DNA of 29,298 nucleotides from Aphodosoma sp045614825 (GTDB lineage: Bacteria > Bacteroidota > Bacteroidia > Bacteroidales > Paludibacteraceae), in NCBI GenBank assembly GCA_045614825.1, contig JAZLDO010000080.1, positions 1 to 29,298 on the forward strand, read 5' to 3'. Shown here piece after piece: positions 23,975-29,298 of this stretch. A program made the translations under genes and the position numbers. Within the stretch, counting starts at the first letter, position 1, and each line of letters begins with the position of its first letter. The notes under the pieces are model-generated. The model was not told the origin of the DNA, made no database searches, and saw only the letters and a list, made by a program, of their open reading frames with translations.

Positions 23975-25885
23975 CTATTTAAACCACTTCTTCAATGGCA
24001 CATCAAATCCCGTCTGTCGCATATAATTATACGTAGCCACATTCAATCCCTCAGTAAATCTGCTCCAATCTGGCTCATTATCAACCTCAAACGGTATCTC
24101 ATTATTCGCAAACGGATTAAAAAAGTTAAAAGCTTTATCCTCTCGAGTGAATTGAGAATTATGAATTGTTGATTGTGAATTGAATAATTGTGCATTGTGC
24201 ATTGTGCATTGTGCATTATTCAAGTGTCTCGCCCCCACCGACTCCGGATTCCTACCCGACGGACTATGACACGTCATCGCGTACCTATGCCAAAAAGCAC
24301 TCTGTATCAACCCTTCAGCAAACAAATCGCGCACTCTACCCAACGAGTCGTACAACTCTTTCTCGGTCTGCGTTGGGAATCCATACATCAAATAAGTGTG
24401 CACCATGATGCCATTATCCGACAAATTGCGCATACATTCCGTCGCACTCTCTATCGTTACTCCTTTATTTATCAACTTCAACACTCGCGGCGATGCCACT
24501 TCCAATCCACCCGACACGGCTATACAACCCGATTTTGCCAACAAATAACACAACTCTGGCGTATAGGTCTTATCAAAACGCACATTGGTCCAATACGTTA
24601 CAACCAATCTTCGCGCCAATATCTCTTCTGCCAACTTACGCAACAACGCAGGCGGAGCTGCCTCATCCACAAAATGGAATCCTGTGTTTCCTGTCTCTGC
24701 TATCATCGCCTCCATTCTGTCTACGATTATCTTCACATCGCACGCCTCAAATCTCCCGATATAGTCCAAACATGTATCGCAAAATGCACATTTTGCCCAA
24801 TAGCACCCATGCGCCAACATCATCTTGTTCCATCTCCCATCGCTCCACAATCTATGCATCGGATTAGTTGTATCCACAAAATCAATATATCTACCCAAAT
24901 CCAGTCCTCTCGTCGTAGGCGCAGGTAAATCTCCAAACTTCTCATTCTCTTGCACATCCATCTGTGCATACTCCACCCTACCATCTTTCAAATATGCTGT
25001 GCGCAACATCTCACCCCCCTCTATCAATCTCCTCATAGGCAACTCTCCATCGTCAAACGTAATATAGTCCACATACTTAAATATCCCTATATCTGTCATC
25101 TGACGCAACTCTGTATTCACATATCCACCACCCATCACAATCTTAACGCCCTCATATTTAGCCTTTATATATTTGGCACACTTCAATCCTGCCAACAAAT
25201 TACCTGGAAATGGCACCGACAAACCCACCCACTCTGGCTTCACCTCTTGTATCTTCTGCTCCAACAACTCCAACATCAACTGCGTCACTAAATCATCCCC
25301 TAATGTAGGGACACGGCATGCCGTGTCCTCATATTTATCTAACTCTTTTTCTAAAATATCAAACGTAGTCAAATAAGTACACAACCGCTCTGCATATCGT
25401 ATCAACTGAAAATGCTCATCTATCAATTGCACCACATCCACCACATTTTTCAAAAACAAACTACACAAATATTTTGCTCTATCCACCTTGCCCGACGTTC
25501 CAAATGCCCACTCCAACTCCTCCTCTTCTGGCAAACGATACATATCTTCCCAAAATCTCACATCCGAAAATCTATTGGCCAACTGCAAATCTCGCCCCGA
25601 CAAGAACTTCATCACTGCCTCTATATTTCGCTCATAAAAATGTCTATTCGACACTATTATTCTCAACGTCTTATTCAATTTCAACTCTCTACTCTCTACC
25701 CTCTTCTCTACAACATCAAACACTCTCCCCAATTCCTCACGCATAAACAATCTATTTATCAACTCAATACCCAAATCCATCTGCTCTGCCTCAATACCCC
25801 GACTACGCATATAACCCGTCAAATGCGTAATCGACGGATACGGAGTATTCAACTGAGTCAACGGTGGCAATACAAATAAAATCAT
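23975..25885 (-). CDS. B12-binding-type radical SAM protein
   Basis: This 636-residue protein starts MILFVLPPLTQLNTPYPSITHLTGYM, like proteins with an N-terminal cobalamin-binding-like domain (about 1-300, with EWVGLSVPFPGNLLAGLKCAKYIK and MGGGYVNTELR). A radical SAM core follows, with the cluster motif C361-YWAK-C366-AF-C369. The spacing C-x4-C-x2-C differs from the classical C-x3-C-x2-C; I recall similar GCYW proteins in Bacteroidales but cannot confirm. Substrate unknown. Two intrusions are visible: a 20-bp palindrome (25309-25328) within EDTACRVPTL, and heptamer array R22 encoding residues 555-580 (N-N-A-Q-C-T-M-H). Despite both, the frame is intact. The leader upstream contains the inverted heptamer pair R23. 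Confidence 0.82.
   Translation of the reverse strand: MILFVLPPLTQLNTPYPSITHLTGYMRSRGIEAEQMDLGIELINRLFMREELGRVFDVVEKRVESRELKLNKTLRIIVSNRHFYERNIEAVMKFLSGRDLQLANRFSDVRFWEDMYRLPEEEELEWAFGTSGKVDRAKYLCSLFLKNVVDVVQLIDEHFQLIRYAERLCTYLTTFDILEKELDKYEDTACRVPTLGDDLVTQLMLELLEQKIQEVKPEWVGLSVPFPGNLLAGLKCAKYIKAKYEGVKIVMGGGYVNTELRQMTDIGIFKYVDYITFDDGELPMRRLIEGGEMLRTAYLKDGRVEYAQMDVQENEKFGDLPAPTTRGLDLGRYIDFVDTTNPMHRLWSDGRWNKMMLAHGCYWAKCAFCDTCLDYIGRFEACDVKIIVDRMEAMIAETGNTGFHFVDEAAPPALLRKLAEEILARRLVVTYWTNVRFDKTYTPELCYLLAKSGCIAVSGGLEVASPRVLKLINKGVTIESATECMRNLSDNGIMVHTYLMYGFPTQTEKELYDSLGRVRDLFAEGLIQSAFWHRYAMTCHSPSGRNPESVGARHLNNAQCTMHNAQLFNSQSTIHNSQFTREDKAFNFFNPFANNEIPFEVDNEPDWSRFTEGLNVATYNYMRQTGFDVPLKKWFK
24147..24222. 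repeat. Heptamer array R22 inside the radical SAM gene
   Basis: About ten units in period 7: GAGAATT/ATGAATT/GTTGATT types followed by four GTGCATT units. It codes for 25 residues in the C-terminal part of the protein without a stop. Confidence 0.9.
25309..25328. repeat. Perfect 20-bp palindrome inside the radical SAM gene
   Basis: GGACACGGCATGCCGTGTCC, preceded by TGTAG. It resembles in plan the GTAGAGACGC hairpin at 27420. Dispersed palindromes beginning GTAGRGAC are known to me from several genomes, from memory. Confidence 0.8.
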
Positions 25886-25911
25886 TATTTTTAAAAATTA
25901 AACGTAAAACT

Positions 25912-25978
25912 CAAGATATTAGACATAAGATAATATATTAAAGTCTAAAATCTCATATCTATTATCTCGTATCTAATC
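25912..25978. repeat. Heptamer arrays R23, inverted pair (radical SAM leader)
   Basis: The left arm has AGATATT/AGACATA/AGATAAT units and the right arm TCTCATA/TCTATTA/TCTCGTA units, partly complementary. A transcript from the box at 25984 would carry the hairpin in its 5' leader. Confidence 0.7.
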
Positions 25979-25983
25979 AAATA

Positions 25984-25991
25984 CAAAGTTA
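25984..25991 (-). promoter_or_regulatory. -7 box upstream of the radical SAM gene
   Basis: The minus strand reads TAACTTTG, an exact TAnnTTTG match; predicted start near 25977. No TTTG at the -33 position, which lies in array R24. Confidence 0.5.
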
Positions 25992-25998
25992 CAAAAAA

Positions 25999-26028
25999 TT
26001 GTGCATTGTGCATTGTGCATTGTGCATT
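25999..26028. repeat. Heptamer array R24 (between divergent promoters)
   Basis: Four exact GTGCATT units. The array lies between the -7 boxes of the radical SAM gene and miaA and could supply upstream promoter bases to miaA. Confidence 0.9.
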
Positions 26029-26042
26029 TTTTTATACCTTTG
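26012..26042 (+). promoter_or_regulatory. Promoter of miaA
   Basis: TACCTTTG at 26035-26042 is an exact -7 match about 17 nt before the ATG. The best -33 candidate, ATTG at 26012-26015 (19-nt spacing), is part of the GTGCATT array. Confidence 0.6.
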
Positions 26043-26058
26043 CAAAAAATAATTTAGT

Positions 26059-27012
26059 ATGACAAAAAACAACTCCTCACTCCTAACTCCTAACTCCTCA
26101 TTAATAACTATTCTCGGTCCTACTGCAAGTGGCAAGACTACTCTAGCCACTCATCTCGCACTACAATTAAACGGAGAAATCATTAGTGCCGACTCTCGCC
26201 AAATATATCGTGGCATGGATCTCGGCACAGGCAAAGACCTCTGCGAATACACTATTGATGGCAAAGAAATCCCATACCACCTTATCGACATCCACCCTGC
26301 TGGCTACAAATACAATCTCTACGAATATCAACGCGACTTTCTTAAAGCCTACGACTCAATCCTCCAACGTGGCACTCAACCAATCCTCTGCGGTGGCACT
26401 GGGCTCTACATCGAAGCCGTACTCGGAGGCTATCGCTTACTCGAAGTCCCTGTCAACGAACCGCTTCGCCAATCTCTCGAAGGTAAATCCCTTGAGGAAT
26501 TAAGCCGCATTCTCGACACATACTCCAACTACCACCGCCACAATCAAACTGACGTCGACACTGTGAAACGAGCAATCCGTGCTATCGAAATTGCCGACTA
26601 CTACGCTCACAACGAATCTATCGAAACCGACTACCCAACTCTCAACCCTATTATAATAGGCGTAGATATCGACCGCGAACTCCGCCGCGAAAAAATAACT
26701 CGCCGCCTCAAAACTCGCCTCGACGATGGTATGCTCAACGAAGTGCAAAGCCTACTCGATAGTGGCATCCACCCCGACGACCTTATCTATTATGGTCTTG
26801 AATACAAATTCCTAACTCAACATCTAATAGGCGAACTCTCATTCGACGAAATGTTCAAATCTCTTGAAACTGCAATACACCAATTTGCCAAACGACAAAT
26901 GACCTGGTTTCGTGGCATGGAACGCCGTGGTTACACAATAAATTGGATAAATGCCGACCAAACTATCGAACAAAAAGTAGCCCAAGCACTCGAAATTATC
27001 TCTAAAAAATAG
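26059..27012 (+). CDS. miaA: tRNA dimethylallyltransferase MiaA
   Basis: MiaA transfers a dimethylallyl group from DMAPP to N6 of A37 in tRNAs reading UNN codons. The 317-residue protein has the P-loop GPTASGKT (20-27), the DSRQIYRGMDLGTGK motif, HLIDIHPAGYKYNLYEYQ, the GGTGLYIEAVLGG motif, and the C-terminal FAKRQMTWFRG region. The ATG at 26059 is the only start in frame before the P-loop. Residues 5-16 are encoded by heptamer array R25, making an N-terminal extension ahead of the first beta strand that typical MiaA proteins lack. A -7 box is just upstream. The stop is TAG. Confidence 0.95.
   Translation: MTKNNSSLLTPNSSLITILGPTASGKTTLATHLALQLNGEIISADSRQIYRGMDLGTGKDLCEYTIDGKEIPYHLIDIHPAGYKYNLYEYQRDFLKAYDSILQRGTQPILCGGTGLYIEAVLGGYRLLEVPVNEPLRQSLEGKSLEELSRILDTYSNYHRHNQTDVDTVKRAIRAIEIADYYAHNESIETDYPTLNPIIIGVDIDRELRREKITRRLKTRLDDGMLNEVQSLLDSGIHPDDLIYYGLEYKFLTQHLIGELSFDEMFKSLETAIHQFAKRQMTWFRGMERRGYTINWINADQTIEQKVAQALEIISKK
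26071..26106. repeat. Heptamer array R25 inside miaA N-terminus
   Basis: Five CTCCTCA/CTCCTAA units in frame, coding SSLLTPNSSL before the P-loop strand. Confidence 0.88.
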
Positions 27013-27103
27013 AAATATAGCCTACCGCATCCACAACACAGATAGCATAACACACTATCTATCAACGCAAAACAAATAAAACACAAAAAAAGTCTCCAAA
27101 ACA

Positions 27104-27135
27104 TTTGGTCAATTCAAAAAAAAGCAGTAACTTTG
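27104..27135 (+). promoter_or_regulatory. Promoter of the tRNA-Pro pair
   Basis: TTTG at 27104-27107, 20 nt, TAACTTTG at 27128-27135, followed by GCATCGCTTTTGAG as before tRNA-Gln. Confidence 0.8.
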
Positions 27136-27190
27136 CATCGCTTTTGAGAAAAGGAGATTTATCTCTAATTTCTAAACACTAAACCTTTTT

Positions 27191-27265
27191 CGGGATGTAG
27201 CGCAGTCCGGTTAGCGCACCTGCTTTGGGAGCAGGGGGTCCCAGGTTCGAATCCTGGTATCCCGA
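27191..27265 (+). tRNA. tRNA-Pro (TGG anticodon), copy 1
   Basis: A 75-nt cloverleaf: acceptor CGGGATG pairs with TATCCCG (one G-U), anticodon loop CTTTGGGAG gives TGG (Pro), T arm GGTTCGAATCC, discriminator A, no encoded CCA. It is identical to copy 2. Confidence 0.95.
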
Positions 27266-27298
27266 CAAAAACAAATAATTTAATGCCGAATGGCAAAT

Positions 27299-27334
27299 AA
27301 TTGTGCATTATGCATTGCGCATTGTGCATTAATT
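27299..27334. repeat. Heptamer array R26 between the tRNA-Pro copies
   Basis: GTGCATT/ATGCATT/GCGCATT/GTGCATT units, preceded by the small hairpin TGCCGAATGGCA. It occupies much of the 72-nt spacer between two identical tRNA genes. Confidence 0.85.
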
Positions 27335-27337
27335 AAA

Positions 27338-27412
27338 CGGGATGTAGCGCAGTCCGGTTAGCGCACCTGCTTTGGGAGCAGGGGGTCCCAGGTTCGAATC
27401 CTGGTATCCCGA
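27338..27412 (+). tRNA. tRNA-Pro (TGG anticodon), copy 2
   Basis: Identical over all 75 nt to copy 1. It shares the upstream promoter and is followed 7 nt later by a strong terminator hairpin. Confidence 0.95.
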
Positions 27413-27419
27413 CACAAGT

Positions 27420-27450
27420 AGAGACGCAATATTTTGCGTCTCTTTTTTTA
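27420..27450 (+). terminator. Terminator after the tRNA-Pro pair
   Basis: A perfect stem, AGAGACGCAA against TTGCGTCTCT with loop TATT, followed by a T tract. With the preceding GT it matches a GTAGAGACGC dispersed palindrome. Confidence 0.88.
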
Positions 27451-27486
27451 TAATCACTAATAAATTACTTATATAAATTCTTCATT

Positions 27487-27563
27487 TTTGCAATAAGCGA
27501 GTGCAGGACCAAACTTGTTTGAGTTATGCCGAGCATAGCAAAAATCACGACCATAGGTCGTAA
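27487..27563 (+). repeat. Structured head element, copy B
   Basis: Outer stem TTTTTGC with GCAAAAA, inner hairpin CAAA with TTTG, trailing hairpin CGACC-ATA-GGTCG. The trailing hairpin differs in sequence from copy A (TTAGC...GCTAA) on both strands of the stem while preserving pairing. Array R27 follows directly. Confidence 0.85.
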
Positions 27564-27638
27564 TTCTAAATTCTCAATTCTAAATTCTCAATTCTTAATT
27601 CTCAATTCTCAACTCTCAATTCTCAATTCTCAATTCAA
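27560..27638. repeat. Heptamer array R27 (tail of head copy B)
   Basis: About eleven units of AATTCTA/AATTCTC/AACTCTC in period 7, ending two bases before the ATG of the DUF3127 gene, so it replaces the usual leader and ribosome-binding region. Confidence 0.9.
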
Positions 27639-27640
27639 TT

Positions 27641-28048
27641 ATGGAAGCTCAAGGAAAAGTAATCGCAATTTTAGAAGCACGTAGTGGCGTCAGTAAAGCT
27701 GGCCGCGAATGGATGTCTCAAGAATATGTCATCGAAACTCCAGGTCAATACCCTAAACGTATATGTTTCAATCTTTTTGGTGCTGATCGTATCAACGAAG
27801 CTCACATCCAAATGGGCGAAGATATCATCATTGAATTCGACATCGATGCTCGCGAATGGCAAGGCAAATGGTTCACTTCTATCAATGCTTTCCGCGTAAC
27901 TCGCCCTATGGCTATGCCAACTAACAACGAGCCTATGATGCAAGAACCTCCTTTTGCTGCCGACCCATTCGGTCAACCTGCTCCTATGCAAAACGACCCG
28001 TTCAGCAATACTCTTCCTAGTGACCCAGGCGAAGATCTCCCTTTCTAA
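27641..28048 (+). CDS. DUF3127 OB-fold-like protein
   Basis: This 135-residue protein matches, from memory, the Bacteroidetes DUF3127 family: MEAQGKVIAILEARSGVSKAGREW at the start, QEYVIETPGQYPKRICFNLFG, then FDIDAREWQGKWFTSINAFRV, a short beta-rich OB-like domain (about 1-88). The remaining residues form a disordered tail rich in Pro, Met, Asn and Gln, ending GEDLPF. That tip resembles the acidic-aromatic tip of single-stranded DNA-binding proteins (DDDIPF), suggesting nucleic-acid or SSB-partner interactions; this is inference. The start is two bases after heptamer array R27, with no room for a conventional leader element. A terminator follows at 28074. Confidence 0.82.
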   Translation: MEAQGKVIAILEARSGVSKAGREWMSQEYVIETPGQYPKRICFNLFGADRINEAHIQMGEDIIIEFDIDAREWQGKWFTSINAFRVTRPMAMPTNNEPMMQEPPFAADPFGQPAPMQNDPFSNTLPSDPGEDLPF

Positions 28049-28073
28049 CAAACAATACCCCTCTTATATATAA

Positions 28074-28116
28074 AGGCTGTGTCAAAATATAAATTTTGGC
28101 TCAGCCTCTTTTTTTT
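28074..28116 (+). terminator. Terminator after the DUF3127 gene
   Basis: AGGCTGTGTCAAAAT against ATTTTGGCTCAGCCT with one mismatch, followed by eight or more T. The left arm shares GGCTGTGTCAAAA with the hairpin at 16955. Confidence 0.9.
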
Positions 28117-28120
28117 AAAC

Positions 28121-28141
28121 ACACACTCTCATTGTGTATTC
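28121..28141. repeat. Left flanking repeat of the 79-bp array
   Basis: ACACACTC, four variable bases, TGTGTATTC, able to form a small hairpin. A near copy lies at 28442-28462 on the other side of the tandem array. Confidence 0.65.
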
Positions 28142-28187
28142 CCATCCCCTACCCTCAAGCAAGGTGCAAGCAAACTGCAAGCAAGAA

Positions 28188-28433
28188 AACCGCCATTTTA
28201 ACGAAAACAAAAGAAATTACATTTATTTTGTTGAGTGTCTGGCGGTTCACGAACTAAAAGTGAGTAAACCGCCATTTTAACGAAAACAAAAGAAATTATA
28301 TTTATTTTTGTTGAGTGCAGGCGGTTCACGAACTACAAGTGAGTAAACCGCCATTTTAACGAAAACAAAAGAATTTATATTTATTTTATTGAGTGCCAGG
28401 CGGTTCACGAACTAAAAGTGAGTAAACCGCCAC
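28188..28433. repeat. Tandem array of 79-80 bp units (three full plus a partial fourth)
   Basis: Units begin at 28188, 28267 and 28346, with a truncated fourth at 28426; periods are 79, 79 and 80. Each unit starts AACCGCCATTTTAACG, has an AT-rich middle, and ends with GGCGGTT, CACGAACTA and GTGAGT. AACCGCC and GGCGGTT can pair to close a loop of roughly 45 nt in each unit. Copies differ at only a few bases, mainly in the T-rich stretch and the 3 nt before GGCGGTT. No ORF covers the array. It is not a CRISPR array, since the whole unit is conserved. Confidence 0.9.
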
Positions 28434-28441
28434 ACTCAAAT

Positions 28442-28462
28442 ACACACTCAGAATGTGTATTC
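28442..28462. repeat. Right flanking repeat of the 79-bp array
   Basis: ACACACTCAGAATGTGTATTC, matching the left flank at 28121-28141 except for three of the four central bases, and also able to form a hairpin. Confidence 0.65.
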
Positions 28463-28517
28463 TCCCTCCCAAAAATCCAATTTCTCTCCACGCCTCCCGA
28501 ATTACTCAAAACAACTA

Positions 28518-28569
28518 TTTGCAAAATTGCGAAGTTGCAAAATTCTTCAATTTCGCAACTTCGCAAATA
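28518..28569. repeat. Heptamer hairpin R28 downstream of the secreted-protein gene
   Basis: Units of the type AATTGCG/AAGTTGC in one arm and TTCGCAA/CTTCGCA in the other; TTGCGAAGTTGC pairs with its inverted partner GCAACTTCGCAA. It lies 33 nt beyond the stop of the minus-strand gene and could act as a 3' hairpin or terminator for it. Confidence 0.7.
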
Positions 28570-28602
28570 TAAATTTTCAATCTAGTAGAAAAATCTACTA
28601 TC

Positions 28603-29298
28603 TTACTTAACTACAAATTTTGTCCAGCCTGTTGTAGTTCGAACAATATAAACACCCGGATTCAAATTCGGTAATGTCACCGTCTCTGCATATGCTACAT
28701 CTGAATAAACCAAACTACCTGTCGAATTATAAATAGCATAGTCAGCACCCTCTACTACTCCTTGGATTTCATTTCCAACTACTACCAAATTTACTGCCGA
28801 CAACGAAACATTTTCTGTTGTTGTACCTGGAGCGTATGTCACTGCCACCGCAAAACGGTCATCGAAACTACCTCTTTCGCTATCGAATGTATATGTTTCA
28901 CCAAGGTGTAAACGAGCGAAATCTTGTTCGTAGTTGTCATACAACACCATCGATTCAGCATTACCTGAGATATTGTCTAACGAAATAGTGTAGCGACCAG
29001 CAGTACCGACATACATACCTACGCGAACTACAGTGTTCTCGATAGGGCGTTTGTTGAAAGAATAGTCAGCATCATCCTCTACAGTATAAATCTCTACTCC
29101 CTTACCTTTTTTAGTTGCAAAACTCAAGAAATCCTCACCAATTACATATCCTTCAGTAGAAGCTCCATCAGCAAAATAGATACCAGTTTTATAATAACTA
29201 TTTTCGCCATCGATTCTCAACGAATACTTTTCAGTAACCTGTTTCTCTTTTGCCAACATAGGAGCAGAATTTCTTGTAGCTTTTGCACTACTCATAGT
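28603..29298 (-). CDS. Probable secreted protein, C-terminal part with T9SS-type sorting domain (runs off right edge)
   Basis: The frame is open to the right edge, so the N-terminus is missing; the Met at 29295 is probably internal. The 230 visible residues are beta-rich and Thr/Ser/Gly-rich with no recognised enzyme motif. The last 70 or so (YAIYNSTGSLVYSDV, then LNPGVYIVRTTTGWTKFVVK) match the pattern of type IX secretion type A C-terminal domains: a small beta sandwich with GxYIV and a final K-F-x-V strand followed by Lys. That domain would target the protein to the cell surface and be removed. Function of the cargo region is unknown. Confidence 0.75.
   Translation of the reverse strand, partial: TMSSAKATRNSAPMLAKEKQVTEKYSLRIDGENSYYKTGIYFADGASTEGYVIGEDFLSFATKKGKGVEIYTVEDDADYSFNKRPIENTVVRVGMYVGTAGRYTISLDNISGNAESMVLYDNYEQDFARLHLGETYTFDSERGSFDDRFAVAVTYAPGTTTENVSLSAVNLVVVGNEIQGVVEGADYAIYNSTGSLVYSDVAYAETVTLPNLNPGVYIVRTTTGWTKFVVK

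Noticed and set aside
24188..24928. Long plus-strand frame opposite the radical SAM gene
   Set aside because: It overlaps the conserved cysteine motif region on the other strand and its translation has no recognisable features.
28188..28433. The 79-80 bp tandem units as a CRISPR array
   Set aside because: The whole unit is conserved, with no variable spacers between short repeats, and there are no cas genes in the window.
505..28569. Heptamer arrays as ordinary assembly noise or homopolymer-like error
   Set aside because: They keep reading frames in essential genes, have many different unit sequences and form complementary pairs, which is hard to explain by error; still worth confirming with long reads.

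Overview
The window looks like a chromosomal segment of a Bacteroidales-type (Bacteroidetes) bacterium. The evidence is a dcw cluster in Bacteroidetes order, MraY with a long loop insertion, a type III glutamine synthetase, a DUF3127 protein, a probable type IX secretion C-terminal domain, and several promoters of the Bacteroidetes form TTTG-N19-21-TAnnTTTG. I had no database access, so family names rest on motif recognition.

Layout. From 1 to 13,672, all on the minus strand, is the division and cell-wall cluster: mraZ, rsmH, an ftsL-like gene, a division PBP with a PASTA domain, murE (meso-DAP type, DNPR motif), mraY, murD, ftsW, murG, murC, ftsQ and the 5' part of ftsA, which runs off the left edge. 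A likely MraZ operator (two TGGGG boxes 10 bp apart) lies upstream of mraZ. From 13.8 to 16.3 kb are a possible small RNA, a Gate-domain membrane protein, a DUF454/YbaN-like protein and tRNA-Gln. From 16.4 to 18.9 kb are a YdeI-like gene broken by one amber codon, a VWA-domain protein and an unrecognised acidic protein. From 18.9 to 21.5 kb a TPP riboswitch precedes a TonB-dependent receptor, probably for thiamine or a precursor. After that come glutamine synthetase III, a large radical SAM protein, miaA, two identical tRNA-Pro genes, a DUF3127 protein, a tandem array of 79-80 bp units, and the 3' end of a probable secreted protein running off the right edge.

Most unusual feature. The window holds about 28 short tandem arrays that nearly all share a 7-nt period although their unit sequences differ (GTGCATT, ATTCTCA, CCCTACT, AGTTGAG, GGTCAAC, TAGTTAG, TATCTCG and others). 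They occupy most gene junctions, supply the stop codons of several dcw genes, and form the stop-free N-termini or internal loops of MurC, MurD, MurE, MiaA, the radical SAM protein, the Gate protein and the TonB receptor. They also build the P3 arm and expression platform of the TPP riboswitch and separate the two tRNA-Pro genes. Several occur as inverted pairs able to form long hairpins.

Three arrays directly follow a roughly 75-nt head (14341, 27487 and, inverted, 23968) whose stems show compensatory changes between copies. The head with its heptamer tail is the best candidate here for an undescribed element. No transposase, reverse transcriptase or CRISPR genes are present in the window, so how it spreads cannot be seen here.
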